A DNA stretch of 45,558 nt. Source: CAZRUA01 sp964603125. GTDB lineage: Bacteria > Bacteroidota > Bacteroidia > B-17B0 > Aurantibacillaceae. The notes beneath the pieces are model-generated. The model searched no databases. It had not been told where the DNA came from and saw only the letters and a list, made by a program, of their open reading frames with translations. Position 1 is the stretch's first letter. Each line of letters opens with the position of its first letter. The DNA is taken from assembly GCA_964603125.1 (NCBI GenBank), contig CAZRUA010000014.1, positions 1 through 45,558 on the forward strand, in the 5' to 3' direction. The position numbers and the translations under genes are program-made. This document shows, in pieces, positions 7,018 through 16,560 of the stretch.

Positions 7018-9303
7018 CTAAGGTCTCACAATAACTGTGCTTGGTATAAATTCAACCCAAGGAAGTTTGTTTTGCACTACTTTTTTCCAGCTATCGTAGC
7101 TAATTAACATCAAGTCATTACTTTCTAATTCCTTGTCGTTAAAATTAGTTTGACTAAGTTCTGAAACGTTTTTAGGAAACTGTTGTTTTAGTTTTTGTAT
7201 TTCTTCTTTTAAAGCGGTGCTATTGCGCGAAGTGCCTGTTAAATCAACAATTTTTATTTGTGCAGCATTATTTTTTATGATACGTTTTGCATACAAAAGC
7301 AAAAACAAATCCCCAATGGTTACAATTGGTAAAATCACTTGTTCAATTTGCGAAAAATCTTTTTCTAAAAATATAGCAACGGGTATTTCACTTTGGTCAA
7401 TAAACTCCTGAGAAGTGTTGTCAATTACGCTTTTTGATTCTAAAATTTTATCATTACCACGTAATGTGCTGATTAATTTTTCAGGGTTTAAAGCTTTTGC
7501 AGTTAAGCCAACTATTCGTCCTAAAATACTACCTTGAAAAATAGATTGACCAACACCAACAATTAATAAATCAAAATTTCCGCTATTGGCGGTTTCCAAT
7601 ACTTCGCGCGAAACATCGTTAGACGCTTTAAACTGTGTTTTTAAATTAATATCTAAACGTTGTGCTTCTCCTTTAATGGGTTTAAAACTCTCCTTTTCAA
7701 ATTCAGCAGCTTCGTATAAGTTAATGTCGGCACTTGGGCTAACGTGCAATGCAGTTACTTCACTGTTGTCATTATCTTCTTCCATTAATGATTTTGCTAA
7801 GCGTATCATGCGCTTACCACTTTGTGGGTTGGCAAATGAAATAAGTATTCGGAAGTAAGTTTCGGTAATTGTTTTTTTAATTGCTTCGGGCTGAATAATT
7901 TTTTCAGGAAATATTTTTTCAATTAAATCCAATAAAGGCCCCGTCATAAAAGTAGTTCCAAGAGCCATCAATACCATCATGGCAAATATTTCGGGACTTA
8001 ATAAACCTAAGTCATAACCTATATTTAACACAACCAATTCCATCAAACCACGCGTGTTCATAAACGCACCCATGATTAAACTTTCTCGCCATGATTTTCC
8101 TAAGATTTTTGCAACAATCAATGTTCCGCCAAGTTTACCAAAAACAGCCACAGCTATAATTAAAGAGCAAGTTGCCCACAGGTGCCCCTCGTTAAGTAAA
8201 CCTATCTGCGTTCTTAATCCTGTTAAAACAAAAAATAGAGGTAATAATAAGCCAACAGAAACATGCTCAACTTTATCAATTAAAATTTTACGGAAATTAG
8301 TGTTTTGAGGCATTACTAAACCGGCCATAAATGCCCCAATTAAAGCATGTATGCCAATAACTTCTGTTGTATAAGCCGAAATAAAAAGTACGCCTAATGT
8401 TAAAGAAACAATACTTAAACTCACCGATTCTTTATTTGAATATACTTCACCAATTTTTTTAAGAAAAGGATGAACTATAAAAATCATAATAAGAACATAA
8501 CCAGCAGTTAACCCTATTACAAATAATGAACTGGTAACATCTCCTGCTTTTACAATTGCAATTACAGTAGCTAAAAGACACCAAGCAGTTATATCTTCTA
8601 TAGCAGCGCAGGTAATAACAAACATACCAAGCTTAGTTTTTGTTAAACCCCGTTCTTGAATAATTCGAGCTAAAACAGGAAATGCTGTAATACTCATGGC
8701 AATACCCATAAACAAAGCAAAAGGAAGGAAGCTTACATTTTTTGGAGCGAATTCTTGATATAATGTATACGCAAGAATAACACCACAGGCATATGAAAAA
8801 GCAACACTGATATGGCTTATTAGGATGGCCTTTTGCGCACGAGCTTTGACAATTTTTAAATCTAGCTCCATACCTATTACAAACATAAAAAGTATCAGTC
8901 CAATTTGACTAAGAAACTTAAGGTTGTTTAAGGATGCTACAGGAAATAAAAAGTTTGAATATTGTGGGAAAAACATTCCCAATAAAGAAGGTCCAAGAAA
9001 AATACCTGCTACTATTTCACCAATAACAGTGGGTTGTCCAATCTTATTAAACAAATAACCAAAAGTTCGCGCAACAAAAATAATAGTGATTACTTGTAAA
9101 AGAAGTATAGAAAGCGGGTGGCTTAGGTTTTCTTTAAAATCATCCCAAAAATTATGAGTAACCGTTTGAATGCTTGTGTTTACCGGTGTTGGAATAACTT
9201 TACCTACTTCGAGACTTTTACCAGAATGAATGAAAATAAAGATACAAGCACACAACAAAGTAACACTTACAACGTAAAGAAGTATGGTTTTCCATAGTTT
9301 CAT
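7018..9303 (-). CDS. Cation:proton antiporter (CPA2) with Usp-like tail
   Basis: This 761-aa inner-membrane protein has a first helix (about 7-27), then a 12-helix CPA2 exchanger core (about 65-465). The core shows FGYLFNKIGQPTVIGEIVAGIFLGPSLLG, SITAFPVLARIIQE (204-217) and the ion-binding acidic pair in AIEDITAWC (E236, D237). The cytoplasmic part (about 485-761) contains a universal-stress-like fold with FDLLIVGVGQSIFQGSILG and a second, weaker copy. It should exchange Na+ or K+ for H+, with the Usp-like tail as a likely nucleotide- or signal-sensing module; ion choice cannot be read from sequence. Its own transcript seems likely: a TATTTTTG box lies at 9350-9357. Confidence 0.9.
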   Translation of the reverse strand: MKLWKTILLYVVSVTLLCACIFIFIHSGKSLEVGKVIPTPVNTSIQTVTHNFWDDFKENLSHPLSILLLQVITIIFVARTFGYLFNKIGQPTVIGEIVAGIFLGPSLLGMFFPQYSNFLFPVASLNNLKFLSQIGLILFMFVIGMELDLKIVKARAQKAILISHISVAFSYACGVILAYTLYQEFAPKNVSFLPFALFMGIAMSITAFPVLARIIQERGLTKTKLGMFVITCAAIEDITAWCLLATVIAIVKAGDVTSSLFVIGLTAGYVLIMIFIVHPFLKKIGEVYSNKESVSLSIVSLTLGVLFISAYTTEVIGIHALIGAFMAGLVMPQNTNFRKILIDKVEHVSVGLLLPLFFVLTGLRTQIGLLNEGHLWATCSLIIAVAVFGKLGGTLIVAKILGKSWRESLIMGAFMNTRGLMELVVLNIGYDLGLLSPEIFAMMVLMALGTTFMTGPLLDLIEKIFPEKIIQPEAIKKTITETYFRILISFANPQSGKRMIRLAKSLMEEDNDNSEVTALHVSPSADINLYEAAEFEKESFKPIKGEAQRLDINLKTQFKASNDVSREVLETANSGNFDLLIVGVGQSIFQGSILGRIVGLTAKALNPEKLISTLRGNDKILESKSVIDNTSQEFIDQSEIPVAIFLEKDFSQIEQVILPIVTIGDLFLLLYAKRIIKNNAAQIKIVDLTGTSRNSTALKEEIQKLKQQFPKNVSELSQTNFNDKELESNDLMLISYDSWKKVVQNKLPWVEFIPSTVIVRP

Positions 9304-9349
9304 GGGTAATAAAGCTGGTGTTAGTAAGGAAACAAATGTTGCTTAGGTG

Positions 9350-9357
9350 CAAAAATA
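9350..9357 (-). promoter_or_regulatory. Candidate -7 box for the antiporter gene
   Basis: The minus strand reads TATTTTTG (TAnnTTTG), about 47 nt before the ATG at 9303. No -33 TTG was found at 17-23 nt, so support is the box alone. Confidence 0.35.
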
Positions 9358-9405
9358 GGTAAAAATAACTTTGTTTGTTAACCGTCCAAATAAAATCTTT
9401 AGCTT

Positions 9406-10761
9406 TTAAACTAAGCCTCTTGATTTTAATTCTAAGTACTTGTTAATGGTATTTACAGATAGATTTTCTGGGGTTGTATAAACACTCTGAATACCGTATG
9501 CTTGGAGTTCTTTGGTAATCATACGTTTTTCATAGGTGAATTTTTGGGCAATGGTTTTATAATAGATATCCATTGTGTTTTTAGCTGGAGTTTCTAAATA
9601 CTTTTTCAGCTCGGTATTTTCAAAAAAGATTACTACCAGCAAATGGTTTTTAGCTATCTGTCTTAAATGTTTTATTTGACGTTTAAGACCTCCGATAGTT
9701 TCAAAGTTTGTGAATAATAGTAACAGGCTGCGTTGATTAACCTTCGACTTTAAATGACCGTATAATTGCTCATAGCCACTTTCGCTAAAATCGGTTTGTT
9801 GATTATAAAGTGTTTCTTGTATACGCCACATTTGTGATCCGCGTCTTTCGGCTGGAACAAAGTTGTGTATATTTTTGGAAAAAGTAATTAAGCCCGGCTT
9901 ATCATGTTTTATATGTGCTATGTTGGTGATTACTAAAGCCGAGTTAATAGCGTAATCAAGTAAAGTCATTTGCTCAAAAGGCATTTGCATGGAGCGTCCC
10001 ATATCTATTAAAGCATAAACCGATTGTGATTTTTCTTCTTGATATTTGTTTACCATTAATTTATTTCGGCGTGCTGTAGCTTTCCAGTTCAATGTTCTTA
10101 TATCATCGCCAGCTGTGTAATCTTTTATTTGATCAAATTCGGAAGTATTACCAACGCGACGTATTTTTTTAATACCAGCATTTACAAGTGTATTGCTAAT
10201 GGCTAGTAATTCGTACTTGCGCATTTGAATAAAACTTGGGTACACGGGTAGCATTTGTTTTTCGGCAAGTTTAAATCGCCTACTTACTAAACCTAAAATA
10301 CTTTTGGTATGAACATTAATTACACCAAAGTGATATTCGCCACGCTCTGTCGGACGCAGATTGTATTGATGCGCTTTTATCTCGCCGCTTTGCAACCAGC
10401 ATGAAACTGAAAAATCACGAACCTGAAATTGATAAGGTAATTCATCAATTATATTTACTCTTACTGGGAAAATGTATAAGTTCTCTACTAAAATTGTAAT
10501 TGGATTTTCATCTCCATTACTCAGTTTTGCAGGCGTGTTGCGCTGCGCAATAATACCACGTTTGTTTGCAAACAAAATAAGTATATCAACAAAAACAAGG
10601 ATAAGCAGCACTTTGAAAGCAAACAATGTTATTTGAAAAACAATAGGATAGAAGAATCCTAACACAAACCCAGTGGTTAGTGCTCCTACAATAATGTAGA
10701 GTAAGCCTGTGAAATACAAGCCTAATAAAAATCCTCCTATTGCTTTAAAAAACGATCGCAT
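9406..10761 (-). CDS. DUF58 domain protein, VWA-like, membrane anchored
   Basis: This is a 451-aa protein. Two to three membrane helices (about 5-65) lead into a beta-rich part (80-180) and the DUF58 signature at 207-244 (SEFDQIKDYTAGDD, RTLNWKATARR). A VWA-like fold follows, with a reduced metal-site motif DMGRS (253-257) where a full MIDAS would be DxSxS. DUF58 proteins are the usual partners of MoxR ATPases. It is the last gene of the operon, 8 nt after moxR. The biochemical role in this phylum is not established; I infer a MoxR-remodelled membrane complex. Confidence 0.9.
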   Translation of the reverse strand: MRSFFKAIGGFLLGLYFTGLLYIIVGALTTGFVLGFFYPIVFQITLFAFKVLLILVFVDILILFANKRGIIAQRNTPAKLSNGDENPITILVENLYIFPVRVNIIDELPYQFQVRDFSVSCWLQSGEIKAHQYNLRPTERGEYHFGVINVHTKSILGLVSRRFKLAEKQMLPVYPSFIQMRKYELLAISNTLVNAGIKKIRRVGNTSEFDQIKDYTAGDDIRTLNWKATARRNKLMVNKYQEEKSQSVYALIDMGRSMQMPFEQMTLLDYAINSALVITNIAHIKHDKPGLITFSKNIHNFVPAERRGSQMWRIQETLYNQQTDFSESGYEQLYGHLKSKVNQRSLLLLFTNFETIGGLKRQIKHLRQIAKNHLLVVIFFENTELKKYLETPAKNTMDIYYKTIAQKFTYEKRMITKELQAYGIQSVYTTPENLSVNTINKYLELKSRGLV

Positions 10762-10769
10762 TGAATTGT

Positions 10770-11750
10770 TTATCTTGGAATTTCAAATTTTTCTAATAAT
10801 TGACGAATAACATCTTTTGTGCTAACACCTTCCATTTCCTTTTCAGGAGTGAGCATTACACGATGTTTTAAAATATGTGGAGCAACAAATTTAATGTCAT
10901 CAGGAGTAACAAAATCTCTACCTCTTAATGCTGCAGAAGCTTTTGAAGCATTCAATATTGCAATACTTGCACGTGGAGAAGCTCCTAAAAATAAAGAGGG
11001 ATTGTTACGTGTTCCGTTAATAAATTGTGCGATGTAATTTATAATTCGGTCGTCAACATGAATGCTAAAAACCTTTTCACGAAGTTCGTTAATAGTATGC
11101 GAATTAATGATTTGTTTAACCTCACCAATATTTACTTGGTTTTTGCGTTGATGAAAGTTTTGGATAATTTGTGTTTCTTCAGTTATTGTTGGATAATTCA
11201 CTTCAATTTTAAATAAAAAGCGGTCTAATTGAGCTTCTGGTAAACGATAAGTTCCTTCTTGTTCGATAGGATTTTGTGTTGCTATAACTATAAACGGAGA
11301 TGAAAGTTGGTAGGTTGTTCCATCAGTTGTGATTTGGCGTTCTTCCATTGCTTCAAACAATGCTGCTTGCGTTTTAGCTGGTGAACGATTTATTTCATCG
11401 GCTAAAACGATATTAGCAAATAATGGACCTTTTCTAAATTCAAAATCATTTATTTTTTGATTGTAAACCGCAGTACCAATAATATCACTTGGCATTAAAT
11501 CGGGTGTGAATTGAATACGACTGAAATCAGCACTAATGGTTCGGGCTAATAATTTAGCCGCTAAAGTTTTGGCAACACCAGGCACACCTTCTAGTAAAAT
11601 ATGTCCATCTGCTAAAACACTTATAAGCATTAGCTCAACCATTTCTTCTTGCCCAACAATGTGTTTGGCAATTTCGGATTTAATTTGTGTTGCTGCGTTT
11701 TGCAACTCACTTAAATTAATTCTGTTTGTAAACTGATTTTCCATTTCCAT
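10770..11750 (-). CDS. MoxR family AAA+ ATPase
   Basis: This 326-aa ATPase has intact motifs: Walker A GVPGVAKT (55-62), Walker B IVLADEI (114-120), sensor 1 ATQNP (157-161), the RLPEAQLDRF segment with R177 and a C-terminal lid (to 326, ending FEIPR). MoxR ATPases act as chaperones that insert cofactors or remodel VWA-type partners. It is followed 8 nt later by the DUF58 gene and preceded 11 nt by the DUF4350 gene. It is the first gene in the operon to use an ATG start. Cytoplasmic. Confidence 0.95.
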   Translation of the reverse strand: MEMENQFTNRINLSELQNAATQIKSEIAKHIVGQEEMVELMLISVLADGHILLEGVPGVAKTLAAKLLARTISADFSRIQFTPDLMPSDIIGTAVYNQKINDFEFRKGPLFANIVLADEINRSPAKTQAALFEAMEERQITTDGTTYQLSSPFIVIATQNPIEQEGTYRLPEAQLDRFLFKIEVNYPTITEETQIIQNFHQRKNQVNIGEVKQIINSHTINELREKVFSIHVDDRIINYIAQFINGTRNNPSLFLGASPRASIAILNASKASAALRGRDFVTPDDIKFVAPHILKHRVMLTPEKEMEGVSTKDVIRQLLEKFEIPR

Positions 11751-11761
11751 GATTTATAATT

Positions 11762-13000
11762 TTAGCGTTTGTTTTTTGTATGAAATTCTTCAATTAAAGT
11801 ATTTAGTTGTATTAAATCGTTTTGTGTTATTTCTTTTTGATTTTGAATTTGTTGTATAAAGTTAAAGAAGGTTATAATCCAATTTTTATCAATGCTTGAA
11901 ATATTACTAATACGTTCGTAAAAGGCTTCATCAAATAAGTGTGTACTAATTTGGAACTTGCTTCGTATAAATTCTAAGAAAATAATAATTTTCTCTTCGG
12001 CTATGGTTTTGTGATTGCCCGATTTGAAATAAACGTTCCCAACAATTTCAACAAACTCAATACTGGTGTTGGTCGGCGGTTCTATAATAGGAATTTTACG
12101 TTGTTTTCGTTTAATGCTAAATACCATAAACAGCAAGGTTGAGAATAAAAGTAACACCCATGCGTAATAAAGAGCATCATGTTTTAGTATAAATTTAAAT
12201 GGAGTTTCATCCTCTGGATTGTTTTCATCATCATCGCCGTTGCCATAAAATTTATAATTATCGCTATAAACAATTTCTCGGTTAGCTATCATACTTAACG
12301 CTTTATAACAAGCATTTTTGTTTCTATTATTAACCAAATAATAGTTTGCAAACATATCTGGTGTTGAGCAAAAAATAATTGAACCTTCGCCATAGTTTAC
12401 GCTTAATATATTTGGTCTATCGTCATTTATTGTACTTACTACTTTTAGCGAAGTGCTGTCGTAGGCTTTAAATCCTGAGCCTTCAAAATGCCCATCATAA
12501 CTGTAAGTACTAGCCTCCTGGGAAAGAGAAGGGTTAAGGAATTTTATTTTAGTGGTTTTTGTTTTTATTAAACTATCCTGACTAAAATTGTATATGTCAT
12601 AATCAAAAGCCTTGTTTTTAATTTTAAATGTATCGGCAATTAAGCCTAAAATGGTGTTTGCACAAATAAATACTTTACTTCCGTTCTCAGCTAGTTTCAG
12701 TAAGGCTTTTGAATCAGCGTTATTAAAATCTAAATCGTTCTGTATAAAAAAGAAACTTACATTATGAGAAGATTCGTAAGTTAACAGCTGAGAGACAATT
12801 GATTTATTTGTTAAAGTAAGCTCTTTCGAATTGTATTTCGTGTCGAGTAATTCATAATTAACATAAGTTCCAAAAGGTGCTTTTTCATTGTGACGATACG
12901 TTTTAGTCCAATTTAATTGTTCACGACCAGATAGTTGAGCTATTAATAAAAACAGCAAAACTACAACAGCAACAATTATTATTTTAACGTATGTTTTCAA
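11762..13000 (-). CDS. DUF4350 domain protein
   Basis: This 412-aa protein has an N-terminal helix (about 7-23), then a large extracytoplasmic region (LNWTKTYRHNEKAPFGTYVNYELL; GEGSIIFCSTPDMFANYYLV) typical of DUF4350, a second helix near 282-300, and a cytoplasmic tail of about 110 residues. The DUF4350 fold resembles a glutamine-amidotransferase-like Rossmann fold, with no obvious catalytic residues visible. The start is TTG at 13000 (the first residues K-T-Y-V-K-I-I-I begin the membrane helix). The gap to the preceding gene is 1 nt. Function unknown; operon membership ties it to MoxR/DUF58. Confidence 0.82.
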   Translation of the reverse strand: MKTYVKIIIVAVVVLLFLLIAQLSGREQLNWTKTYRHNEKAPFGTYVNYELLDTKYNSKELTLTNKSIVSQLLTYESSHNVSFFFIQNDLDFNNADSKALLKLAENGSKVFICANTILGLIADTFKIKNKAFDYDIYNFSQDSLIKTKTTKIKFLNPSLSQEASTYSYDGHFEGSGFKAYDSTSLKVVSTINDDRPNILSVNYGEGSIIFCSTPDMFANYYLVNNRNKNACYKALSMIANREIVYSDNYKFYGNGDDDENNPEDETPFKFILKHDALYYAWVLLLFSTLLFMVFSIKRKQRKIPIIEPPTNTSIEFVEIVGNVYFKSGNHKTIAEEKIIIFLEFIRSKFQISTHLFDEAFYERISNISSIDKNWIITFFNFIQQIQNQKEITQNDLIQLNTLIEEFHTKNKR

Positions 13001-13001
13001 T

Positions 13002-13760
13002 TTATTTAACTAGCTCCTCAAATTTTTTAAAGTGTTTTACCGAATTTTCAAATACCTGTTTATCTATTGGAAAATCACCATACCAAACGTATTCATAAAC
13101 CAAGCTTGTGTTTGCAAATGCTTCCTTAAGCTGACCACCTTTTAATTCGAAGTAGTAATCCAAATTAGTTTTAGATGGTTCCCAAACAATTTTTTCTTGT
13201 AAAGCAAGTTTTTGTAGCAATTTTAAAAACCACCAACGTGTAGCCAATTTATAATTACCTTCCCTTATTGCCTTTTCAATTAAATCCTCTGGTTTTAGGT
13301 CTTCTATTTTTTCAGTAATATCACTAAAGTTTGCTTTAATGTCTTTTGGTTTTCCTCTAAAAATACCTCCGAAATCTTTTCTAAACATTAAATAAATTAA
13401 ACCTACTAAAGCTGCAATTATTAGTATAATCCATAGTGCATCCATAAAGCCTCTGCCAGCTGATGTGGTTTTTTCTGTTATGTTTTGTGATACACTTTTT
13501 CTATTAAATAACCATCTCCAAAAGCGGGTCCACCATGATTCGCCTTGTGCTTCATCTTTTTTTATTTCTTCTTGGTAGTTAAGTGCTTTTTCAGAAAATA
13601 TTTTTTGCTCCTTTTCACTATTAGGTTTATTAATGATGTAGTTGTTAGTGTCTATTTTGTTTGTAGTGGTTTGCGGAATGTAAACATGCAGGGCATAATT
13701 TTTCTGGTAGCTTAATAAAAGCAACAGTATAATTACGATATGTGCACATTTTTTTCTCAC
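13002..13760 (-). CDS. DUF4129 domain protein
   Basis: This 252-aa protein has a GTG start at 13760, a signal-type N-terminus, a WWTRFWRWLF segment, one membrane helix (about 107-127: ALWIILIIAALVGLIYLMF) and a C-terminal DUF4129 region (about 160-250), with LIEKAIREGNYKLATRWWFLKLL and YEYVWYGDFPI. DUF4129 often occurs beside MoxR/DUF58 genes and in transglutaminase fusions. One nt separates it from each neighbour. No catalytic activity can be assigned. Confidence 0.83.
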   Translation of the reverse strand: MRKKCAHIVIILLLLLSYQKNYALHVYIPQTTTNKIDTNNYIINKPNSEKEQKIFSEKALNYQEEIKKDEAQGESWWTRFWRWLFNRKSVSQNITEKTTSAGRGFMDALWIILIIAALVGLIYLMFRKDFGGIFRGKPKDIKANFSDITEKIEDLKPEDLIEKAIREGNYKLATRWWFLKLLQKLALQEKIVWEPSKTNLDYYFELKGGQLKEAFANTSLVYEYVWYGDFPIDKQVFENSVKHFKKFEELVK

Positions 13761-13761
13761 A

Positions 13762-14706
13762 CTAATTTTGCTTTGGGAGTATGCTGTTAATTTTCTCCAT
13801 TAAAGTATTGGCTTCAAAACGTTCTTCTAAACTGTAAGAATGGAAGGCAGCGCCTACGTAGAATAGAACAAAGACTAAAGCCATTCCACATTGTTTTATT
13901 AAATCAGCACCAATGGTATAAAGCATTTCAAAATCTAAATTTCCCTCTGTAACGTCAATTGAGCGCATTAATCGAAGGGATTGTAAAACGTATTCTAAGA
14001 TGTATTTTGGTATTTCAAATGGTTGTGATAAGATTGAAGTTAACCCATAAGTTAGGGCAATTAAAAACCATGTTTTCCAGAAATTTTCTTTAAGGTATCT
14101 ACGTGTTTTATAATGTCCATCGAAATAGCCAGTATTATCGCGAATGGCGTAAAAGCAAGATGAAATAAACTGATATTTAAGAACAAAATAAAAGAAACCT
14201 AAGCAAATGTATAATACAAACATATAAAATACATATAGGCCACCAATATGCGATTCATTGATTAGAAATGCTAAACCTACAAGAATAGCATAGCAAAACG
14301 TTACAACAACTAAATACAAAACTACATTGCCAAAAATGTTTCGTAAATTTTTAGTAAAATATTGATGAAAATCTTTTAATGAAGGCGCTTTTTTGTTTTG
14401 ATTGTATAATCGAAAAACAACAGCAATACAAGCAATGGTTTGTCCAACACCTGCATTTGTGCATAGGAAACCAACTATGAATTTCCAATATTTATAAGGC
14501 GTGTACCATGTGGTATCATAAATAAAATCCTGATTAAAATAATAGGTGTGTAACGATGAAAAAATTGATCCGATTGCAAAAAAAGGAATAGCCCATATAA
14601 ATACCGCTGCAAATACCGTTTTAGCATTTATTTTCATAAAGCTAATAGTAGTGTTTATAACATCACCAACTGTGCGTTCAATAGCTATTTCAATTGTTTT
14701 CGCCAC
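13762..14706 (-). CDS. Multi-pass membrane protein of the MoxR/DUF58 operon
   Basis: This 314-aa protein has about six hydrophobic segments (around 33-53, 88-108, 130-155, 165-190, 215-235 and 270-290). It begins ERTVGDVINTTISFMKINAKTVF and ends with a polar helix. The layout resembles the glycerophosphodiester-phosphodiesterase membrane-domain (DUF975-like) proteins found in such operons, but I do not recognise a certain family. Start is GTG at 14706, sharing one base with the stop of the SpoIIM-like gene (TAGTG), so translation is probably coupled. Confidence 0.7.
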   Translation of the reverse strand: MAKTIEIAIERTVGDVINTTISFMKINAKTVFAAVFIWAIPFFAIGSIFSSLHTYYFNQDFIYDTTWYTPYKYWKFIVGFLCTNAGVGQTIACIAVVFRLYNQNKKAPSLKDFHQYFTKNLRNIFGNVVLYLVVVTFCYAILVGLAFLINESHIGGLYVFYMFVLYICLGFFYFVLKYQFISSCFYAIRDNTGYFDGHYKTRRYLKENFWKTWFLIALTYGLTSILSQPFEIPKYILEYVLQSLRLMRSIDVTEGNLDFEMLYTIGADLIKQCGMALVFVLFYVGAAFHSYSLEERFEANTLMEKINSILPKQN

Positions 14707-15737
14707 TAGTAAAAAAATTGAATTATAAATACGAAAACAGAAAATAGCAATACAATGCTTCCTACAGAGTATAATATTCGTTTAGATAGTGGCAGTGAAA
14801 TGAGATATGGGTAAATAACAAAGTAGTAAATAATAATTCCGAATGAACCAAAAATAATGGTGTTGGCTTTCCAGTAGGCCATGTTCACATGACGGGTAAC
14901 AAAGCTTTCTAAAAAGCCAGCAGCAATAAAAACAGGAATTAATCCAATAATTATTTTCATTCCATCTAAAGCACCACCTAGCATTGATTTACCTCTTGGT
15001 AAAGTTCCAGGAAACAGAATGCTATTTCCTAATGCAAAACCAGCGGCCCCAGCAATCACAATAGCGCTTATTTCAAAGGCACCATGAATCCAAACAACTT
15101 TCATTGCAACAGCGGATACGGCATATTTTTTAAAGAACATTAAAAAAGAGCCTAACATCATCCCGTTTTGAAAAAGTAACACACCGGTTCCAACACTAAA
15201 GAAAATACCAAACACAAATGTTATAAATGAAACGCGAATATTATTAATAGTAATTTGTATAAACATTGTCCAAGCGGAGTCTTCACCATAAATACCTAAA
15301 GGGTTTCCAGCTTTAATTCTTTCAATAGTTTGGTCAACATAATAATCACCAAGTATTATTCGAGGTATCGACTCATCATGATAAGTTGAGAATGCGCCTA
15401 TTGTGCAGGCTAATAAAAATACGATAAGAGAAACACCTAAATGAAAATGATACTTTTTAAAATGTAAAGGAAGTTCATGAGCCCAAAAGCGAAAGAAGCG
15501 GGTTCTATTTTCGCGTTTGTTTTTATAAATTTCTTGATGGATGCGCGAGGCTAAACCATTCAGATAATCTGTTGTTTTCGAGTCAGGATAATATGTTCTA
15601 CTGTAAGATAAATCATCGGTTATTTCAATAAATAAATCTGCCATACGGCGAGGATTAGCCTTCTCAGGGGTTAAAAGAATTTGTTCAAACTCTTTCCATT
15701 TATTATTGTTTTGTTTTAAAAAAGTAATTTCTTTCAC
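14706..15737 (-). CDS. SpoIIM-like (stage II sporulation protein M family) membrane protein
   Basis: This is a 343-aa protein. A cytoplasmic N-terminal part of about 110 residues (EFEQILLTPEKANPRRMADLFIEITDDLSYSR) precedes about five to six membrane helices with the family pattern (INNIRVSFITFVFGIFFSVGTGVLLFQNGMMLGSF; HGAFEISAIVIAGAAGFALGNSI). In Bacillus SpoIIM works in forespore engulfment; in non-sporulating Bacteroidota the family has no known job. The GTG at 15737 is chosen because no ATG lies between it and the in-frame stop at 15783-15785. First gene of the operon, divergent from the RDD gene. Confidence 0.88.
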   Translation of the reverse strand: MKEITFLKQNNNKWKEFEQILLTPEKANPRRMADLFIEITDDLSYSRTYYPDSKTTDYLNGLASRIHQEIYKNKRENRTRFFRFWAHELPLHFKKYHFHLGVSLIVFLLACTIGAFSTYHDESIPRIILGDYYVDQTIERIKAGNPLGIYGEDSAWTMFIQITINNIRVSFITFVFGIFFSVGTGVLLFQNGMMLGSFLMFFKKYAVSAVAMKVVWIHGAFEISAIVIAGAAGFALGNSILFPGTLPRGKSMLGGALDGMKIIIGLIPVFIAAGFLESFVTRHVNMAYWKANTIIFGSFGIIIYYFVIYPYLISLPLSKRILYSVGSIVLLFSVFVFIIQFFY

Positions 15738-15807
15738 AAAAAAACCGTTATTTAGGTTAAATATCCAAAATTTTTTTGATATTTATGTAATAATTGTAAA
15801 AATATTT

Positions 15808-16560
15808 ATGGGCGATAGCTTACGAATAAATACCACACAAAATGTTTTAATTGATTACGAAATTGCAGGTATCGGCGAGCGTATGGTTGCTGCTTTACTA
15901 GACATTATTTTTGTTTCGGTTGCTTATTTAATTGTAAGTATGATTGTAAACTTTGCTATGGCTTCCTCAAGTATAATGGATGGTGGAGAAGATGCGTTTA
16001 GTTCGATGCAAGCAATTATGACTTTAACTTTTTTGCCTTTTATGTTTTACGATTTAATTTGTGAAACAGTAATGAATGGACAAAGTGTAGGGAAGAAAAT
16101 TATGAAGATAAAGGTTGTTCGTTTAGATGGCAGACAGGCCACTTTTGGAACTTTGCTTGTACGATGGACTTTTAGAATTATTGATGGAGTTGGTTCTGCA
16201 TTTGCAATTGGAACATACTCTATTTTGCTTTCAAAGTATAGTCAGCGCTTAGGAGATATTGCCTCGGGAACAACAGTAGTAAAAATTAACAAGCAAGTGT
16301 TTTTACATGATACTATTTTGTATCGTATTAATCCTAATTACCAATTAGTATATTCAGAAATTGATCAATTATCCGACTCAGATATAGGAACAATAAAGGA
16401 AGTATATGAACAATGTGTACGAACTAGAAATTACGGTGCTTTGAGTAAGCTTGCTAAAACCGTAAAACAAAAAATGGGTATTACTTCTAATATGCCCGAC
16501 GCACAATTTATTAAAGCTGTTCTTTTAGATTATAGCCAGTTTGAGTTTGAGAAGGTTTAG
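15808..16560 (+). CDS. RDD family membrane protein
   Basis: This 250-aa protein starts at the ATG at 15808; the frame is open further upstream to 15706 but that part overlaps the SpoIIM-like gene. The RDD domain covers about residues 17-160: GERMVAALLDIIFVSVAYLIVS with R25 and D32 in the first helix, then GQSVGKKIMKIKVVRLDG, and helices near 35-52, 70-90 and 125-145. A soluble tail of about 85 residues follows. RDD proteins have been linked to transport or to membrane stress but most are unassigned. It is divergent from the MoxR/DUF58 operon, with which RDD genes often cluster, so I read it as an operon partner. Its stop overlaps the remnant at 16557 by 4 nt. Confidence 0.88.
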   Translation: MGDSLRINTTQNVLIDYEIAGIGERMVAALLDIIFVSVAYLIVSMIVNFAMASSSIMDGGEDAFSSMQAIMTLTFLPFMFYDLICETVMNGQSVGKKIMKIKVVRLDGRQATFGTLLVRWTFRIIDGVGSAFAIGTYSILLSKYSQRLGDIASGTTVVKINKQVFLHDTILYRINPNYQLVYSEIDQLSDSDIGTIKEVYEQCVRTRNYGALSKLAKTVKQKMGITSNMPDAQFIKAVLLDYSQFEFEKV

